Shown in pieces: positions 43,897 to 50,653 of a DNA stretch of 55,496 bases (within the stretch, counting starts at the first letter, position 1; every line of letters starts with the position of its first letter). The notes below the pieces were generated by a model, which was not told the origin of the DNA, searched no databases, and saw only the letters and a list, made by a program, of their open reading frames with translations. A program made the position numbers and the translations under genes. Where the stretch lies: contig NZ_VZCB01000035.1 of assembly GCF_009494395.1 (NCBI RefSeq), positions 1 through 55,496 of the forward strand, given 5' to 3'. This DNA comes from Segatella copri (lineage in GTDB: Bacteria; Bacteroidota; Bacteroidia; Bacteroidales; Bacteroidaceae).

Positions 43897-44943
43897 TTAC
43901 GCCTTCTTAGCATCCTGTGCCTGGCAAGCTGTAATAGCTACCATGTAGTAGATGTCGTCTACAGAGCAACCACGAGAGAGGTCGTTAACAGGACGGGCAA
44001 TACCCTGGAGGATAGGACCGATAGCGATGGCACCACCCAAACGCTGAACGAGCTTGTAGCCGATGTTACCAACCTCAAGGTTAGGAACTACCAATACGTT
44101 AGCCTTACCAGCAACGTCAGAACCAGGAGCCTTCTTGGCAGCAACCTCAGGAACGAGGGCTGCGTCAGCCTGAAGTTCACCATCGAGGTGAAGCTCTGGG
44201 AACTTCTCCTTAGCGATAGCTACGGCATCCTTTACCTTATCGATGATATAAACACTCTTACCTGTCTCCTTGTTGATAGCATCCTTAGCGCTACCCTTTG
44301 TAGAGAAGCTCAACATGGCTACAGTAGGCTCTACGACACCTGCTACAGAGTGAGCAGTCTGAGCTGTTGTGTAAGCAATCTGAGCAAGCTGATCAGCTGT
44401 AGGGTTTGGAGTTACAGCAACGTCACCCATTACCACTACGCCATCCTGACCATACTGCTTCTGGTCTGTGATGAGCAACATAGCACCACTTACGCAAGTG
44501 ATACCTGGAGTACACTTGATGATCTGAAGAGCTGGACGAAGTGTGTCGCCAGTTGTGCTCAAAGCACCAGAAATCTGACCGTCTGCACCCTCAGTCTTGA
44601 TAATCATACAACCGAGGTAGAGGTTGTTCTTTGTAACGAGTTCACGAGCCTGTTCTACGGTCATGCCCTTCTTCTTGCGAAGTTCTGCGAGCTTCTCTGC
44701 ATACTCCTCAGTCTTAGGGTTGTTTTGTGGATCAACGATAGTAGCCTTGTCGATGTTGTTAAGACCCCACTGTGCAGCGAGTTTCTTAATGTTGGCAGGG
44801 TTACCGATGAGGATGATGTCTGCGAGATCATCAGCCAAAACTTTATCGGCTGCTTTCAATGTACGCTCCTCTTCTGCTTCAGGGAGCACGATGCGCTGCT
44901 TGTCAGCTTTAGCGCGAGCTACGATTTGCTGTAATAAATCCAT
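43897..44943 (-). CDS. pta: Phosphate acetyltransferase
   Basis: 348 residues, the short Pta form without the N-terminal DRTGG region. Converts acetyl-CoA and phosphate to acetyl phosphate. Typical stretches: RIVLPEAEEERTLKAADKV, SGALSTTGDTLRPALQIIKC, GDVAVTPNPTADQLAQIA, MLSFSTKGSAKD and the C-terminal IGPILQGIARPVNDLSRGCSVDDI. First gene of the operon; the promoter TACTTTTGC lies about 100 bases upstream. Confidence 0.97.
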   Translation of the reverse strand: MDLLQQIVARAKADKQRIVLPEAEEERTLKAADKVLADDLADIILIGNPANIKKLAAQWGLNNIDKATIVDPQNNPKTEEYAEKLAELRKKKGMTVEQARELVTKNNLYLGCMIIKTEGADGQISGALSTTGDTLRPALQIIKCTPGITCVSGAMLLITDQKQYGQDGVVVMGDVAVTPNPTADQLAQIAYTTAQTAHSVAGVVEPTVAMLSFSTKGSAKDAINKETGKSVYIIDKVKDAVAIAKEKFPELHLDGELQADAALVPEVAAKKAPGSDVAGKANVLVVPNLEVGNIGYKLVQRLGGAIAIGPILQGIARPVNDLSRGCSVDDIYYMVAITACQAQDAKKA

Positions 44944-45044
44944 TTTACTTTATTGTTTTATATATTTTTGTTGTCTCCAAAGTAAGTTTGTCAAAGTGTA
45001 AAGCCTCTTCGCATAGATTTTAGCTTTTTTGCCACATCGACTTT

Positions 45045-45053
45045 GCAAAAGTA
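45045..45053 (-). promoter_or_regulatory. -7 element of pta-ackA
   Basis: TACTTTTGC on the minus strand, leader of about 95 bases. Confidence 0.6.
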
Positions 45054-45144
45054 CATATTTATTTTGAAATAATACCTACTAAAATGTGTAAAAAAAGCTA
45101 AAATGGTAGATAATAATCATCGTAAAGGTTTACGTTCCAAGAAA

Positions 45145-45233
45145 AGTGAAGAACGAAGAGTGAAAAAGGAAAAATTTAAGAGTGAAAAGAGAAGAACGAA
45201 AGCACATGAATTCTTCACTCTTCGTTCTTCACT
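45145..45233. repeat. 20-base perfect inverted repeat made of heptamer-repeat copies
   Basis: AGTGAAGAACGAAGAGTGAA (45145-45164) is the exact reverse complement of 45214-45233, with a purine-rich spacer of 49 bases. It could fold into a strong hairpin at the 3' end of the cdaA operon. Confidence 0.9.
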
Positions 45234-45241
45234 CTTCACTT
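45208..45241 (+). repeat. Copy 5 of the 34-base heptamer repeat
   Basis: Full 34-base copy, four bases from the stop codon of cdaA (45245). Confidence 0.9.
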
Positions 45242-45244
45242 AAC

Positions 45245-46015
45245 TTATAGCATTTCCTGGGTGAGGATGCTTTCCAGTTCCTCTGCCGAGAGTCGGAGTT
45301 TGAACTCTCCCTTGATGGCAACGCTGATTCGTCCCGTCTCTTCCGAAACGATGACGGCGATGGCATCACTGCTCTGCGAGATACCCAAGGCTGCACGGTG
45401 ACGGAGTCCCAGTTCCTTCGGGATATCGAGATTATGGCTCACCGGTAAGATACAGCCGGCAGCCATGATTCGCTTGTTGCTTACCACCATGGCACCATCA
45501 TGCAGAGGCGAGTTCTTGAAGAAGATGTTCTCTATCAGACGCTGATTGATTTTTGCATCTATCTCTTCGCCCGTATCCATGATATCCTTCAAAGGTACAC
45601 CCCGTTCGATGACGATGAGCGCACCCACGTATTTCTTCGCCATACTCATGCACGCCATTACGATAGGGATGACAGTCTCCTTGTTTGCCTCCTTCTGGCT
45701 CTCCTTGCTGGAATGGAAGAAGCGGACTAGTCGGCGCATACCTTTCTGGGAACCTATCTCGTAAAGGAATCTTCGGATGTCTTCCTGGAAGATGACGATG
45801 AGGGCGATGACTCCCACACTCACCAGTTTATCCAGGATAGACCCCAGCAGACGCATCTCCAATACCTGACTCACGAAAAGCCAGATAAGCACGAAGAGCA
45901 TGATGCCCACGAAGATGTTGAGTGAGCGGGATTCCTTCATCAGGCGATAGACGTAGAATAGCAGAGAGGCTACCAACAGGATATCGATGACGTCTTTAAT
46001 TCCAAATTCTATCAT
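45245..46015 (-). CDS. cdaA: Diadenylate cyclase (c-di-AMP synthase)
   Basis: 256 residues. Three N-terminal membrane helices (about 8-24, 33-50, 62-78) and a DAC domain with DGA (D173-A175 in LHDGAMVV) and RHR (R205-R207 in LRHRAALG), the active-site motifs that join two ATP into cyclic di-AMP at the inner membrane. CdaA family also called DacA. In Firmicutes the gene sits beside cdaR and glmM; here it overlaps folP by four bases (ATGA), the order I recall for Bacteroidota. Last gene of an operon that starts with three tiny membrane-protein genes. Confidence 0.95.
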   Translation of the reverse strand: MIEFGIKDVIDILLVASLLFYVYRLMKESRSLNIFVGIMLFVLIWLFVSQVLEMRLLGSILDKLVSVGVIALIVIFQEDIRRFLYEIGSQKGMRRLVRFFHSSKESQKEANKETVIPIVMACMSMAKKYVGALIVIERGVPLKDIMDTGEEIDAKINQRLIENIFFKNSPLHDGAMVVSNKRIMAAGCILPVSHNLDIPKELGLRHRAALGISQSSDAIAVIVSEETGRISVAIKGEFKLRLSAEELESILTQEML

Positions 46016-46857
46016 GTGCGTCCCTCCTTCATTGCTTCTACAATCTTGATTGCCTCAGCAGCTTCCTTCACATCATGAACTCTGAGGATGCTAGCGCCCT
46101 TCATCAGAGCGATGGTGTCGAGAACGGAAGTTCCATTGAGCGATGTAGTGGCATCTCCACCCAGCAGCTTATATATCATACTCTTGCGGGAGATACCTAC
46201 AAGTACCGGAAGTTCCATCACGTTCAACTTCTCCATCTCGTTATAGATCTGATAATTCTGGATGAGATTCTTGCCGAAGCCGAAGCCCGGATCGAGGATG
46301 ATATCCTTGGCACCCAGGTCACGCAACTGCTGTACCTCTCTGGCAAAGCCCTTCATCATCGTTTCGAGCGTAGGCTGCACTGACATTAATATATAAGGTA
46401 CCTTCAGCTCGCCCACCACCCGGAACATTTCAGGATATTCCTCCTGTCTCTGCTCCAGCGGCACATTGGCGATGCCTGTGATTCCACCTTCTGATACATC
46501 GTTGATGATATCGGCTCCCCACTCCTCGATACACTTGCGTGCCAAGGTAGGGCGATAGGTATCTACGGAGACGGCAGCATCCGGTTGCTCCTTGCGAACG
46601 ATGTCGAGAGCAAACTTCAGGCGTCTTCCCTCCTCCTCTTCCGATACTTCATCGGCACCGGGACGGGTGGAGAAAGCGCCCACATCAATGATGCTTCCAC
46701 CTTCTTCTATAATCTGATTAGCTCTCTGAGCTATCTCCATTTCTGTCTGTTTTCTACTGCCAGAGTAGAAACTGTCGGGCGTAACATTCAGGATGCCCAT
46801 CACCTGAGGGGTACTCAAATCCATCAAGCGCCCCTTAATATTAATCGTATATTCCAT
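46012..46857 (-). CDS. folP: Dihydropteroate synthase
   Basis: 281 residues. Condenses p-aminobenzoate with dihydropterin pyrophosphate in folate synthesis; target of sulfonamides. TIM-barrel motifs: MGILNVTPDSFYSGSR (about 20-35), GGSIIDVGAFSTRPGA, SVDTYRP, NDVSEGG, DPGFGFGKNL, GISRKSMI and the C-terminal RVHDVKEA. Its start codon comes four bases after a 34-codon gene, and its end overlaps cdaA, so it is embedded in the operon. Confidence 0.96.
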   Translation of the reverse strand: MEYTINIKGRLMDLSTPQVMGILNVTPDSFYSGSRKQTEMEIAQRANQIIEEGGSIIDVGAFSTRPGADEVSEEEEGRRLKFALDIVRKEQPDAAVSVDTYRPTLARKCIEEWGADIINDVSEGGITGIANVPLEQRQEEYPEMFRVVGELKVPYILMSVQPTLETMMKGFAREVQQLRDLGAKDIILDPGFGFGKNLIQNYQIYNEMEKLNVMELPVLVGISRKSMIYKLLGGDATTSLNGTSVLDTIALMKGASILRVHDVKEAAEAIKIVEAMKEGRT

Positions 46858-46861
46858 TGGG

Positions 46862-46966
46862 TTATAACTCTTTCAACCACTTTTCGTCTGGCTTGGCGTA
46901 AGTCCAGGCGATAAAACTTAGGCTAAAAATTGAGCAAACTAAAAAGAACAATGCCAAATAGCTCAT
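46862..46966 (-). CDS. 34-residue single-span membrane protein A
   Basis: The frame reads MSYLALFFLVCSIFSLSFIA, then WTYAKPDEKWLKEL and a TAA stop. It has one hydrophobic span (about 3-21) and a charged C-terminal tail. The tail motif WTY....(K)KWLK.L is repeated in the neighbouring small gene B, so the two are paralogues. The stop is four bases from the folP start and the start is two bases from the stop of B, a strong sign that it is translated. No family is known to me; a regulator or partner of a membrane enzyme such as CdaA is only a guess. Confidence 0.75.
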   Translation of the reverse strand: MSYLALFFLVCSIFSLSFIAWTYAKPDEKWLKEL

Positions 46967-46968
46967 AA

Positions 46969-47073
46969 CTATAAACTTTTTAGCCATTTCTTCCCAGATT
47001 CAGTATATGTCCAAAGCAAAATACCACCACCTATTAAAGTGCCTATTCCAAATATCAAAATCATTGTTTCCAT
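46969..47073 (-). CDS. 34-residue single-span membrane protein B
   Basis: The frame starts METMILIFGIGTLIGGGILL and ends WTYTESGKKWLKSL, then TAG. It is exactly as long as protein A and carries the same tail pattern. Its membrane span is glycine-rich (GIGTLIGGG), which often promotes helix packing. The start lies four bases after the stop of gene C and its stop is two bases before gene A. Too short for usual gene finders. Function unknown. Confidence 0.75.
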   Translation of the reverse strand: METMILIFGIGTLIGGGILLWTYTESGKKWLKSL

Positions 47074-47077
47074 TTTC

Positions 47078-47299
47078 TTAATATTTTAAAATTCGATTAC
47101 CTACTATTGCAAACATAATTGTCATGCACACACCAAATAAAACGTACAGAAGATTCATATAATCGAATTCTCCTGTTATCATTGGCGTAAGCCCACCCAA
47201 AACCATCGCTCCAAAACTTAGTTTGGAGATATCGAAGAAATAACCAGCTAGCTTGTCTTTCCTCGTTTTTAATTTATCTCTTTCTATGTTTGCGCCCAT
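47078..47299 (-). CDS. 73-residue two-span membrane protein C
   Basis: Starts at the ATG at 47299 (MGANIERDKLKTRKDKLA); an in-frame TTG at 47317 is less likely. A basic N-terminus is followed by FFDISKLSFGAMVLGGLTPM and a second span LLYVLFGVCMTIMFAIVG, ending NRILKY. From memory it resembles the short DUF6722-type proteins of Bacteroides, but I cannot confirm this. First gene of the C-B-A-folP-cdaA operon, about 30 bases after the promoter -7 element. Confidence 0.75.
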   Translation of the reverse strand: MGANIERDKLKTRKDKLAGYFFDISKLSFGAMVLGGLTPMITGEFDYMNLLYVLFGVCMTIMFAIVGNRILKY

Positions 47300-47336
47300 T
47301 CCGACCTCACTTTTCAAAGATTACTTGAATATTTCT

Positions 47337-47345
47337 GCAAAAATA
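47337..47345 (-). promoter_or_regulatory. -7 element of the small-protein-folP-cdaA operon
   Basis: TATTTTTGC on the minus strand, divergent from the murF promoter with about 45 bases between the two elements. Confidence 0.6.
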
Positions 47346-47386
47346 GAAAGAATATTCGAGATTACCATCATTTTTTGGGAAAATTG

Positions 47387-47418
47387 TTTGTTATGTCCAC
47401 AATTTAGATTACTTTTGC
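47387..47418 (+). promoter_or_regulatory. Promoter of murF
   Basis: TTTG (47387-47390), a 19-base spacer and TACTTTTGC (47410-47418); ATG at 47442. Confidence 0.8.
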
Positions 47419-47441
47419 ACCCAAAATAACAGTTATAGACT

Positions 47442-48743
47442 ATGGATATTTCAGAACTCTATCAGATTTACCAAGCGCACCCAGTGATTACCACTGACAG
47501 CCGCGACTGCCCAAAGGGCAGTATCTTCCTGGCTTTGAAGGGCGCATCGTTTGATGGCAACAAGTTTGCCGACATGGCTTTGGAGAAAGGCTGTGCCTAT
47601 GTGATTGTTGATGAAAAAGAGTATGCCAAGGAGGGCGACGAGCGCTACATCCTCGTAGAGGACTGCCTCACCACCTTCAAGGAATTAGCCCGTGAGCATC
47701 GCCGCCATTTCGATATTCCTGTAGTAGGAATTACCGGAACCAACGGCAAGACCACCACCAAGGAACTCGTCTCTGCCGTTCTCGGCGAGAAGTTCAACGT
47801 GATGTTCACCCAGGGTAACTTCAATAATGATGTAGGCGTGCCAAAGACGCTCTTCCGTCTGGCACCAGAGAATGAGATTGCCGTTGTAGAGATGGGCGCT
47901 TCCCATCCAGACGACATCCGGAAACTCGTGGAATACGTGGAGCCTACATGCGGTATGATTACCAATGTGGGCCGTGCCCACCTGCAGGGATTCGGAAGCT
48001 TCGAAGGCGTGAAGAAGACCAAGGGAGAGCTCTATGATTACCTCGCAGCCAACGATGCCCTCGTCTTCATCAATGCAGACAACGAGCACCTGATGCAGAT
48101 GGCTGAGCAGCGCAACATCAACCGCCTCATCACCTACGGCAAGGACGAAAACTGCGATGTGTGGGGAGAAGTCATCTCCTGCGCTCCATTCCTGAAGTTC
48201 CGCTGGCGCACAGAGAGTTTCGACTGGCATGAGGTTCAGACTCATCTCATCGGCTCTTACAACATCGACAACATGCTTGCCGCCATCACCATCGGTCTTC
48301 ATTTCGACGTGAAGCCTCAGCAGATAGACCATGCCCTGGAAAACTACATCCCAAGCAACAACCGTTCGCAGTTGGAAGAGACGGCGCACAATAAGCTGGT
48401 GGTAGATGCCTACAATGCCAACCCATCGAGCATGGCAGCTGCCATCGAGAACTTCCGCGTGATGGATGTACCTCATAAGATGGCGATCCTCGGACAGATG
48501 GGCGAGCTCGGCGAAGTGAGCCACGAGGAGCACCAGAAGGTAGTAGATCAGTTGCAGGCAGCCGGTCTGGAGAATGTATGGCTGGTAGGCGATGAGTTCA
48601 AGGATATTCCATGCAGCTACCGCAAGTTCCAGAATGTAGAGGAAGTGAAGGAAGCGCTCAAGGCGAACCAGCCTCACGACCATTACATCCTCATCAAGGG
48701 CAGCAACAGCGTGAAGCTCTTCCAGCTTCCGGAGTTGTTATAA
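47442..48743 (+). CDS. murF: UDP-N-acetylmuramoyl-tripeptide--D-alanyl-D-alanine ligase
   Basis: 433 residues. MurF adds D-Ala-D-Ala to the UDP-muramoyl tripeptide, using the dipeptide made by Ddl (also in this window). Motifs: TDSRDCPKGSIFLALKG (about 19-35), ATP-binding GITGTNGKTTTKE (about 97-109), NFNNDVGVPKTL, EMGASHPDDI, NVGRAHLQGFGS, and the C-terminal DAYNANPSSM and LGQMGELGE. Single gene with its own promoter, divergent from the folP-cdaA operon. Confidence 0.96.
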   Translation: MDISELYQIYQAHPVITTDSRDCPKGSIFLALKGASFDGNKFADMALEKGCAYVIVDEKEYAKEGDERYILVEDCLTTFKELAREHRRHFDIPVVGITGTNGKTTTKELVSAVLGEKFNVMFTQGNFNNDVGVPKTLFRLAPENEIAVVEMGASHPDDIRKLVEYVEPTCGMITNVGRAHLQGFGSFEGVKKTKGELYDYLAANDALVFINADNEHLMQMAEQRNINRLITYGKDENCDVWGEVISCAPFLKFRWRTESFDWHEVQTHLIGSYNIDNMLAAITIGLHFDVKPQQIDHALENYIPSNNRSQLEETAHNKLVVDAYNANPSSMAAAIENFRVMDVPHKMAILGQMGELGEVSHEEHQKVVDQLQAAGLENVWLVGDEFKDIPCSYRKFQNVEEVKEALKANQPHDHYILIKGSNSVKLFQLPELL

Positions 48744-48797
48744 GAAATTTGAATGCACCCTGAAAAATTGATTTCAAGGATATAAAGAAGAACAAAA

Positions 48798-48859
48798 AAG
48801 TATCTTAGGATACTTGCTCATGTATCTTAAGATACTTGGCAATGTATCCTAAGATACTT
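48798..48859 (+). repeat. Three tandem 22-base repeats, each an 18-base palindrome
   Basis: Units begin at 48798, 48820 and 48842 (period exactly 22). Each contains GTATCYTARGATACTT, a near-perfect palindrome. The array lies between the converging genes murF and pdxT, 55 bases after the murF stop. It could stop transcription from both sides or bind a protein. Confidence 0.9.
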
Positions 48860-48932
48860 TGCTATGTAGCTTCATGTGCCCATGAAGCCTATTCCATCGG
48901 TCAACGAAGTAAGCTCCAATATAGGATGAAGC

Positions 48933-49502
48933 CTACTTCCTGCACATCCCCAGAAAATACTTATGAATCTCAAGACTTTCGTTCAATTCAGGATGGAAGG
49001 CAGTAACCAGCTGATTACCCTGACGGGCTGCCACAATCTTGCCATCTACCTCTGCCAGAACCTCAGCATCTCCCCACACCTCTTTAATATAAGGGGCACG
49101 GATGAAAGTCATTGGGATGTTGCCCTCGATGCCCTTCATCGGAGCCTCGATATAGAAACTGCCCAACTGGCGACCGTAGGCATTTCTCAAAGCCGTGATA
49201 TCCATGGAAGCAATGCGATGACTAGGCTCACCCTCTATTTTCTTGGCAAGAAGAATCAAACCGGCACAGGTTCCATAAACAGGCAAGCCGGCAGCAATCG
49301 CCTCCTTCACTGGCTCCATCAATCCCAGTTCATTCAAGAGCTTCGCCTGGGTGGTACTCTCACCGCCCGGAATAATCAAGCCATCCTTAGGCTGGTCCCA
49401 ATCCTTCAACTGGCGAACCTCGAAACTATCCACGCCCAGCTGAGCCAACTTCTGTCTGTGCTCAGCAAAAGCGCCTTGTAAAGCTAAAACTGCTATTCTC
49501 AT
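48933..49502 (-). CDS. pdxT: Pyridoxal 5'-phosphate synthase glutaminase subunit
   Basis: 189 residues. Hydrolyses glutamine and passes ammonia to PdxS. Class I amidotransferase motifs: GLIIPGGESTT (41-51), the catalytic C79 in YGTCAGLILLA, SFYIEAP, and H170/E172 in FHPELNES. Second gene of the pdxS-pdxT operon; a hairpin in the 66-base gap may lower its expression relative to pdxS. Confidence 0.96.
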   Translation of the reverse strand: MRIAVLALQGAFAEHRQKLAQLGVDSFEVRQLKDWDQPKDGLIIPGGESTTQAKLLNELGLMEPVKEAIAAGLPVYGTCAGLILLAKKIEGEPSHRIASMDITALRNAYGRQLGSFYIEAPMKGIEGNIPMTFIRAPYIKEVWGDAEVLAEVDGKIVAARQGNQLVTAFHPELNESLEIHKYFLGMCRK

Positions 49503-49520
49503 AACATACTTATCTAATAT

Positions 49521-49550
49521 AAAAGCCCCTTCTTTTGCAGGAGGGGCTCT
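49521..49550 (-). terminator. Hairpin between pdxS and pdxT
   Basis: On the minus strand GAGCCCCTcctgcaaaagaAGGGGCTTTTAT: an 8-bp GC-rich stem followed by T-rich sequence. It looks like an intrinsic or partial terminator inside the operon. Confidence 0.65.
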
Positions 49551-49568
49551 TATCCGTTATCTCATTTA

Positions 49569-50444
49569 TTACTTACCTCTTTCAGCCATGAGCAAAGCAA
49601 TTTCCTGCTCATTGATACCTACCATTGCCTCGCCGAGGTCCTCGCTCAACTCAGCCAGCATCTTAGGGTCGTTGTAGTTGGTAACAGCCTTCACGATAGC
49701 CTGTGCACGCTTAGCTGGGTTACCGCTCTTGAAGATTCCAGAACCTACGAATACACCCTCGGCACCGAGCTGCATCATCAGGGCAGCATCAGCTGGAGTA
49801 GCCACACCACCTGCTGCGAAGTTAACCACTGGCAACTTACCATTCTCGTGAACATACTTCACCAGGTCGTAAGGAGCCTGCAACAGCTTGGCAGCCTCAT
49901 AAAGTTCATCCTCGCTCATAGAAACCAGGCGGCGGATTTCGCTCTGCATCATACGCATGTGGGTAACAGCCTGAACCACATCACCTGTTCCTGGCTCACC
50001 CTTGGTACGGATCATGGTAGCACCCTCAGCAATACGGCGGAGCGCCTCGCCCAGGTTCTTGGCACCACAAACGAATGGTACGTCAAACTGAGTCTTGTCA
50101 ATGTGATAAACATTATCTGCTGGAGAGAGCACCTCGCTCTCGTCGATATAGTCGATTTCTATAGCCTGAAGAATCTGAGCCTCAGCGAAGTGACCGATAC
50201 GGCACTTAGCCATTACAGGGATAGAAACAGCCTCCTGAATACCCTTGATCATCTTAGGGTCGCTCATACGTGAAACACCACCTGCTGCACGGATATCAGC
50301 TGGAATACGTTCCAAAGCCATTACTGCGCATGCACCTGCAGCCTCTGCGATTTTTGCCTGTTCTGGAGTTGTTACGTCCATAATCACACCACCCTTGAGC
50401 ATCTGAGCCAAGTTGCGGTTCAATTCTTGTCTATTTTCTGCCAT
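49569..50444 (-). CDS. pdxS: Pyridoxal 5'-phosphate synthase lyase subunit
   Basis: 291 residues. PdxS makes PLP from ribose 5-phosphate, glyceraldehyde 3-phosphate and ammonia from PdxT. TIM-barrel motifs: [17 protein letters not shown] (catalytic Asp region), [39 protein letters not shown] (catalytic Lys), [37 protein letters not shown] and GSGIFKS. The promoter lies about 115 bases upstream. Confidence 0.97.
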   Translation of the reverse strand: MAENRQELNRNLAQMLKGGVIMDVTTPEQAKIAEAAGACAVMALERIPADIRAAGGVSRMSDPKMIKGIQEAVSIPVMAKCRIGHFAEAQILQAIEIDYIDESEVLSPADNVYHIDKTQFDVPFVCGAKNLGEALRRIAEGATMIRTKGEPGTGDVVQAVTHMRMMQSEIRRLVSMSEDELYEAAKLLQAPYDLVKYVHENGKLPVVNFAAGGVATPADAALMMQLGAEGVFVGSGIFKSGNPAKRAQAIVKAVTNYNDPKMLAELSEDLGEAMVGINEQEIALLMAERGK

Positions 50445-50557
50445 ATTTTTTTTAATTTTATCTATTTACGGCTGCAAAGGAAACACTTTTCAACGAAACA
50501 GCAGAAAAATGTTCCAAATTCTGCAAACATTGAGTCATTTTGTATAAAGGATGATTC

Positions 50558-50591
50558 GCAAAAGTATAAGCTATATTCCGAAATATGCAAA
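50558..50591 (-). promoter_or_regulatory. Promoter of pdxS-pdxT
   Basis: TTTG, a 21-base spacer and TACTTTTGC on the minus strand. A second possible -7 box (TTTCCTTTGC) lies nearer the gene at 50472-50481. Confidence 0.65.
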
Positions 50592-50653
50592 GCACAGATG
50601 GTGCTGCTAAGATAAACCGACAGGAAGTTTTCCTTTAAATTACGCATAAACAA

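Larger units (their letters stand above)
44944..45244. other. 301-base gap between cdaA and pta
   Basis: Contains the pta promoter and leader and, at the left of the leader (45143-45241), two opposed copies of the heptamer repeat. No gene seen. Confidence 0.6.

Noticed and set aside
43882..44934. Plus-strand open frame of 350 codons opposite pta
   Set aside because: Antisense to an unmistakable phosphate acetyltransferase.
47300..47317. TTG start for small membrane protein C
   Set aside because: Adds six residues ahead of a good ATG at 47299; kept only as an alternative.
48798..48859. Possible CRISPR array
   Set aside because: The three units are contiguous with no variable spacers and no cas gene is near; it is a plain tandem array.
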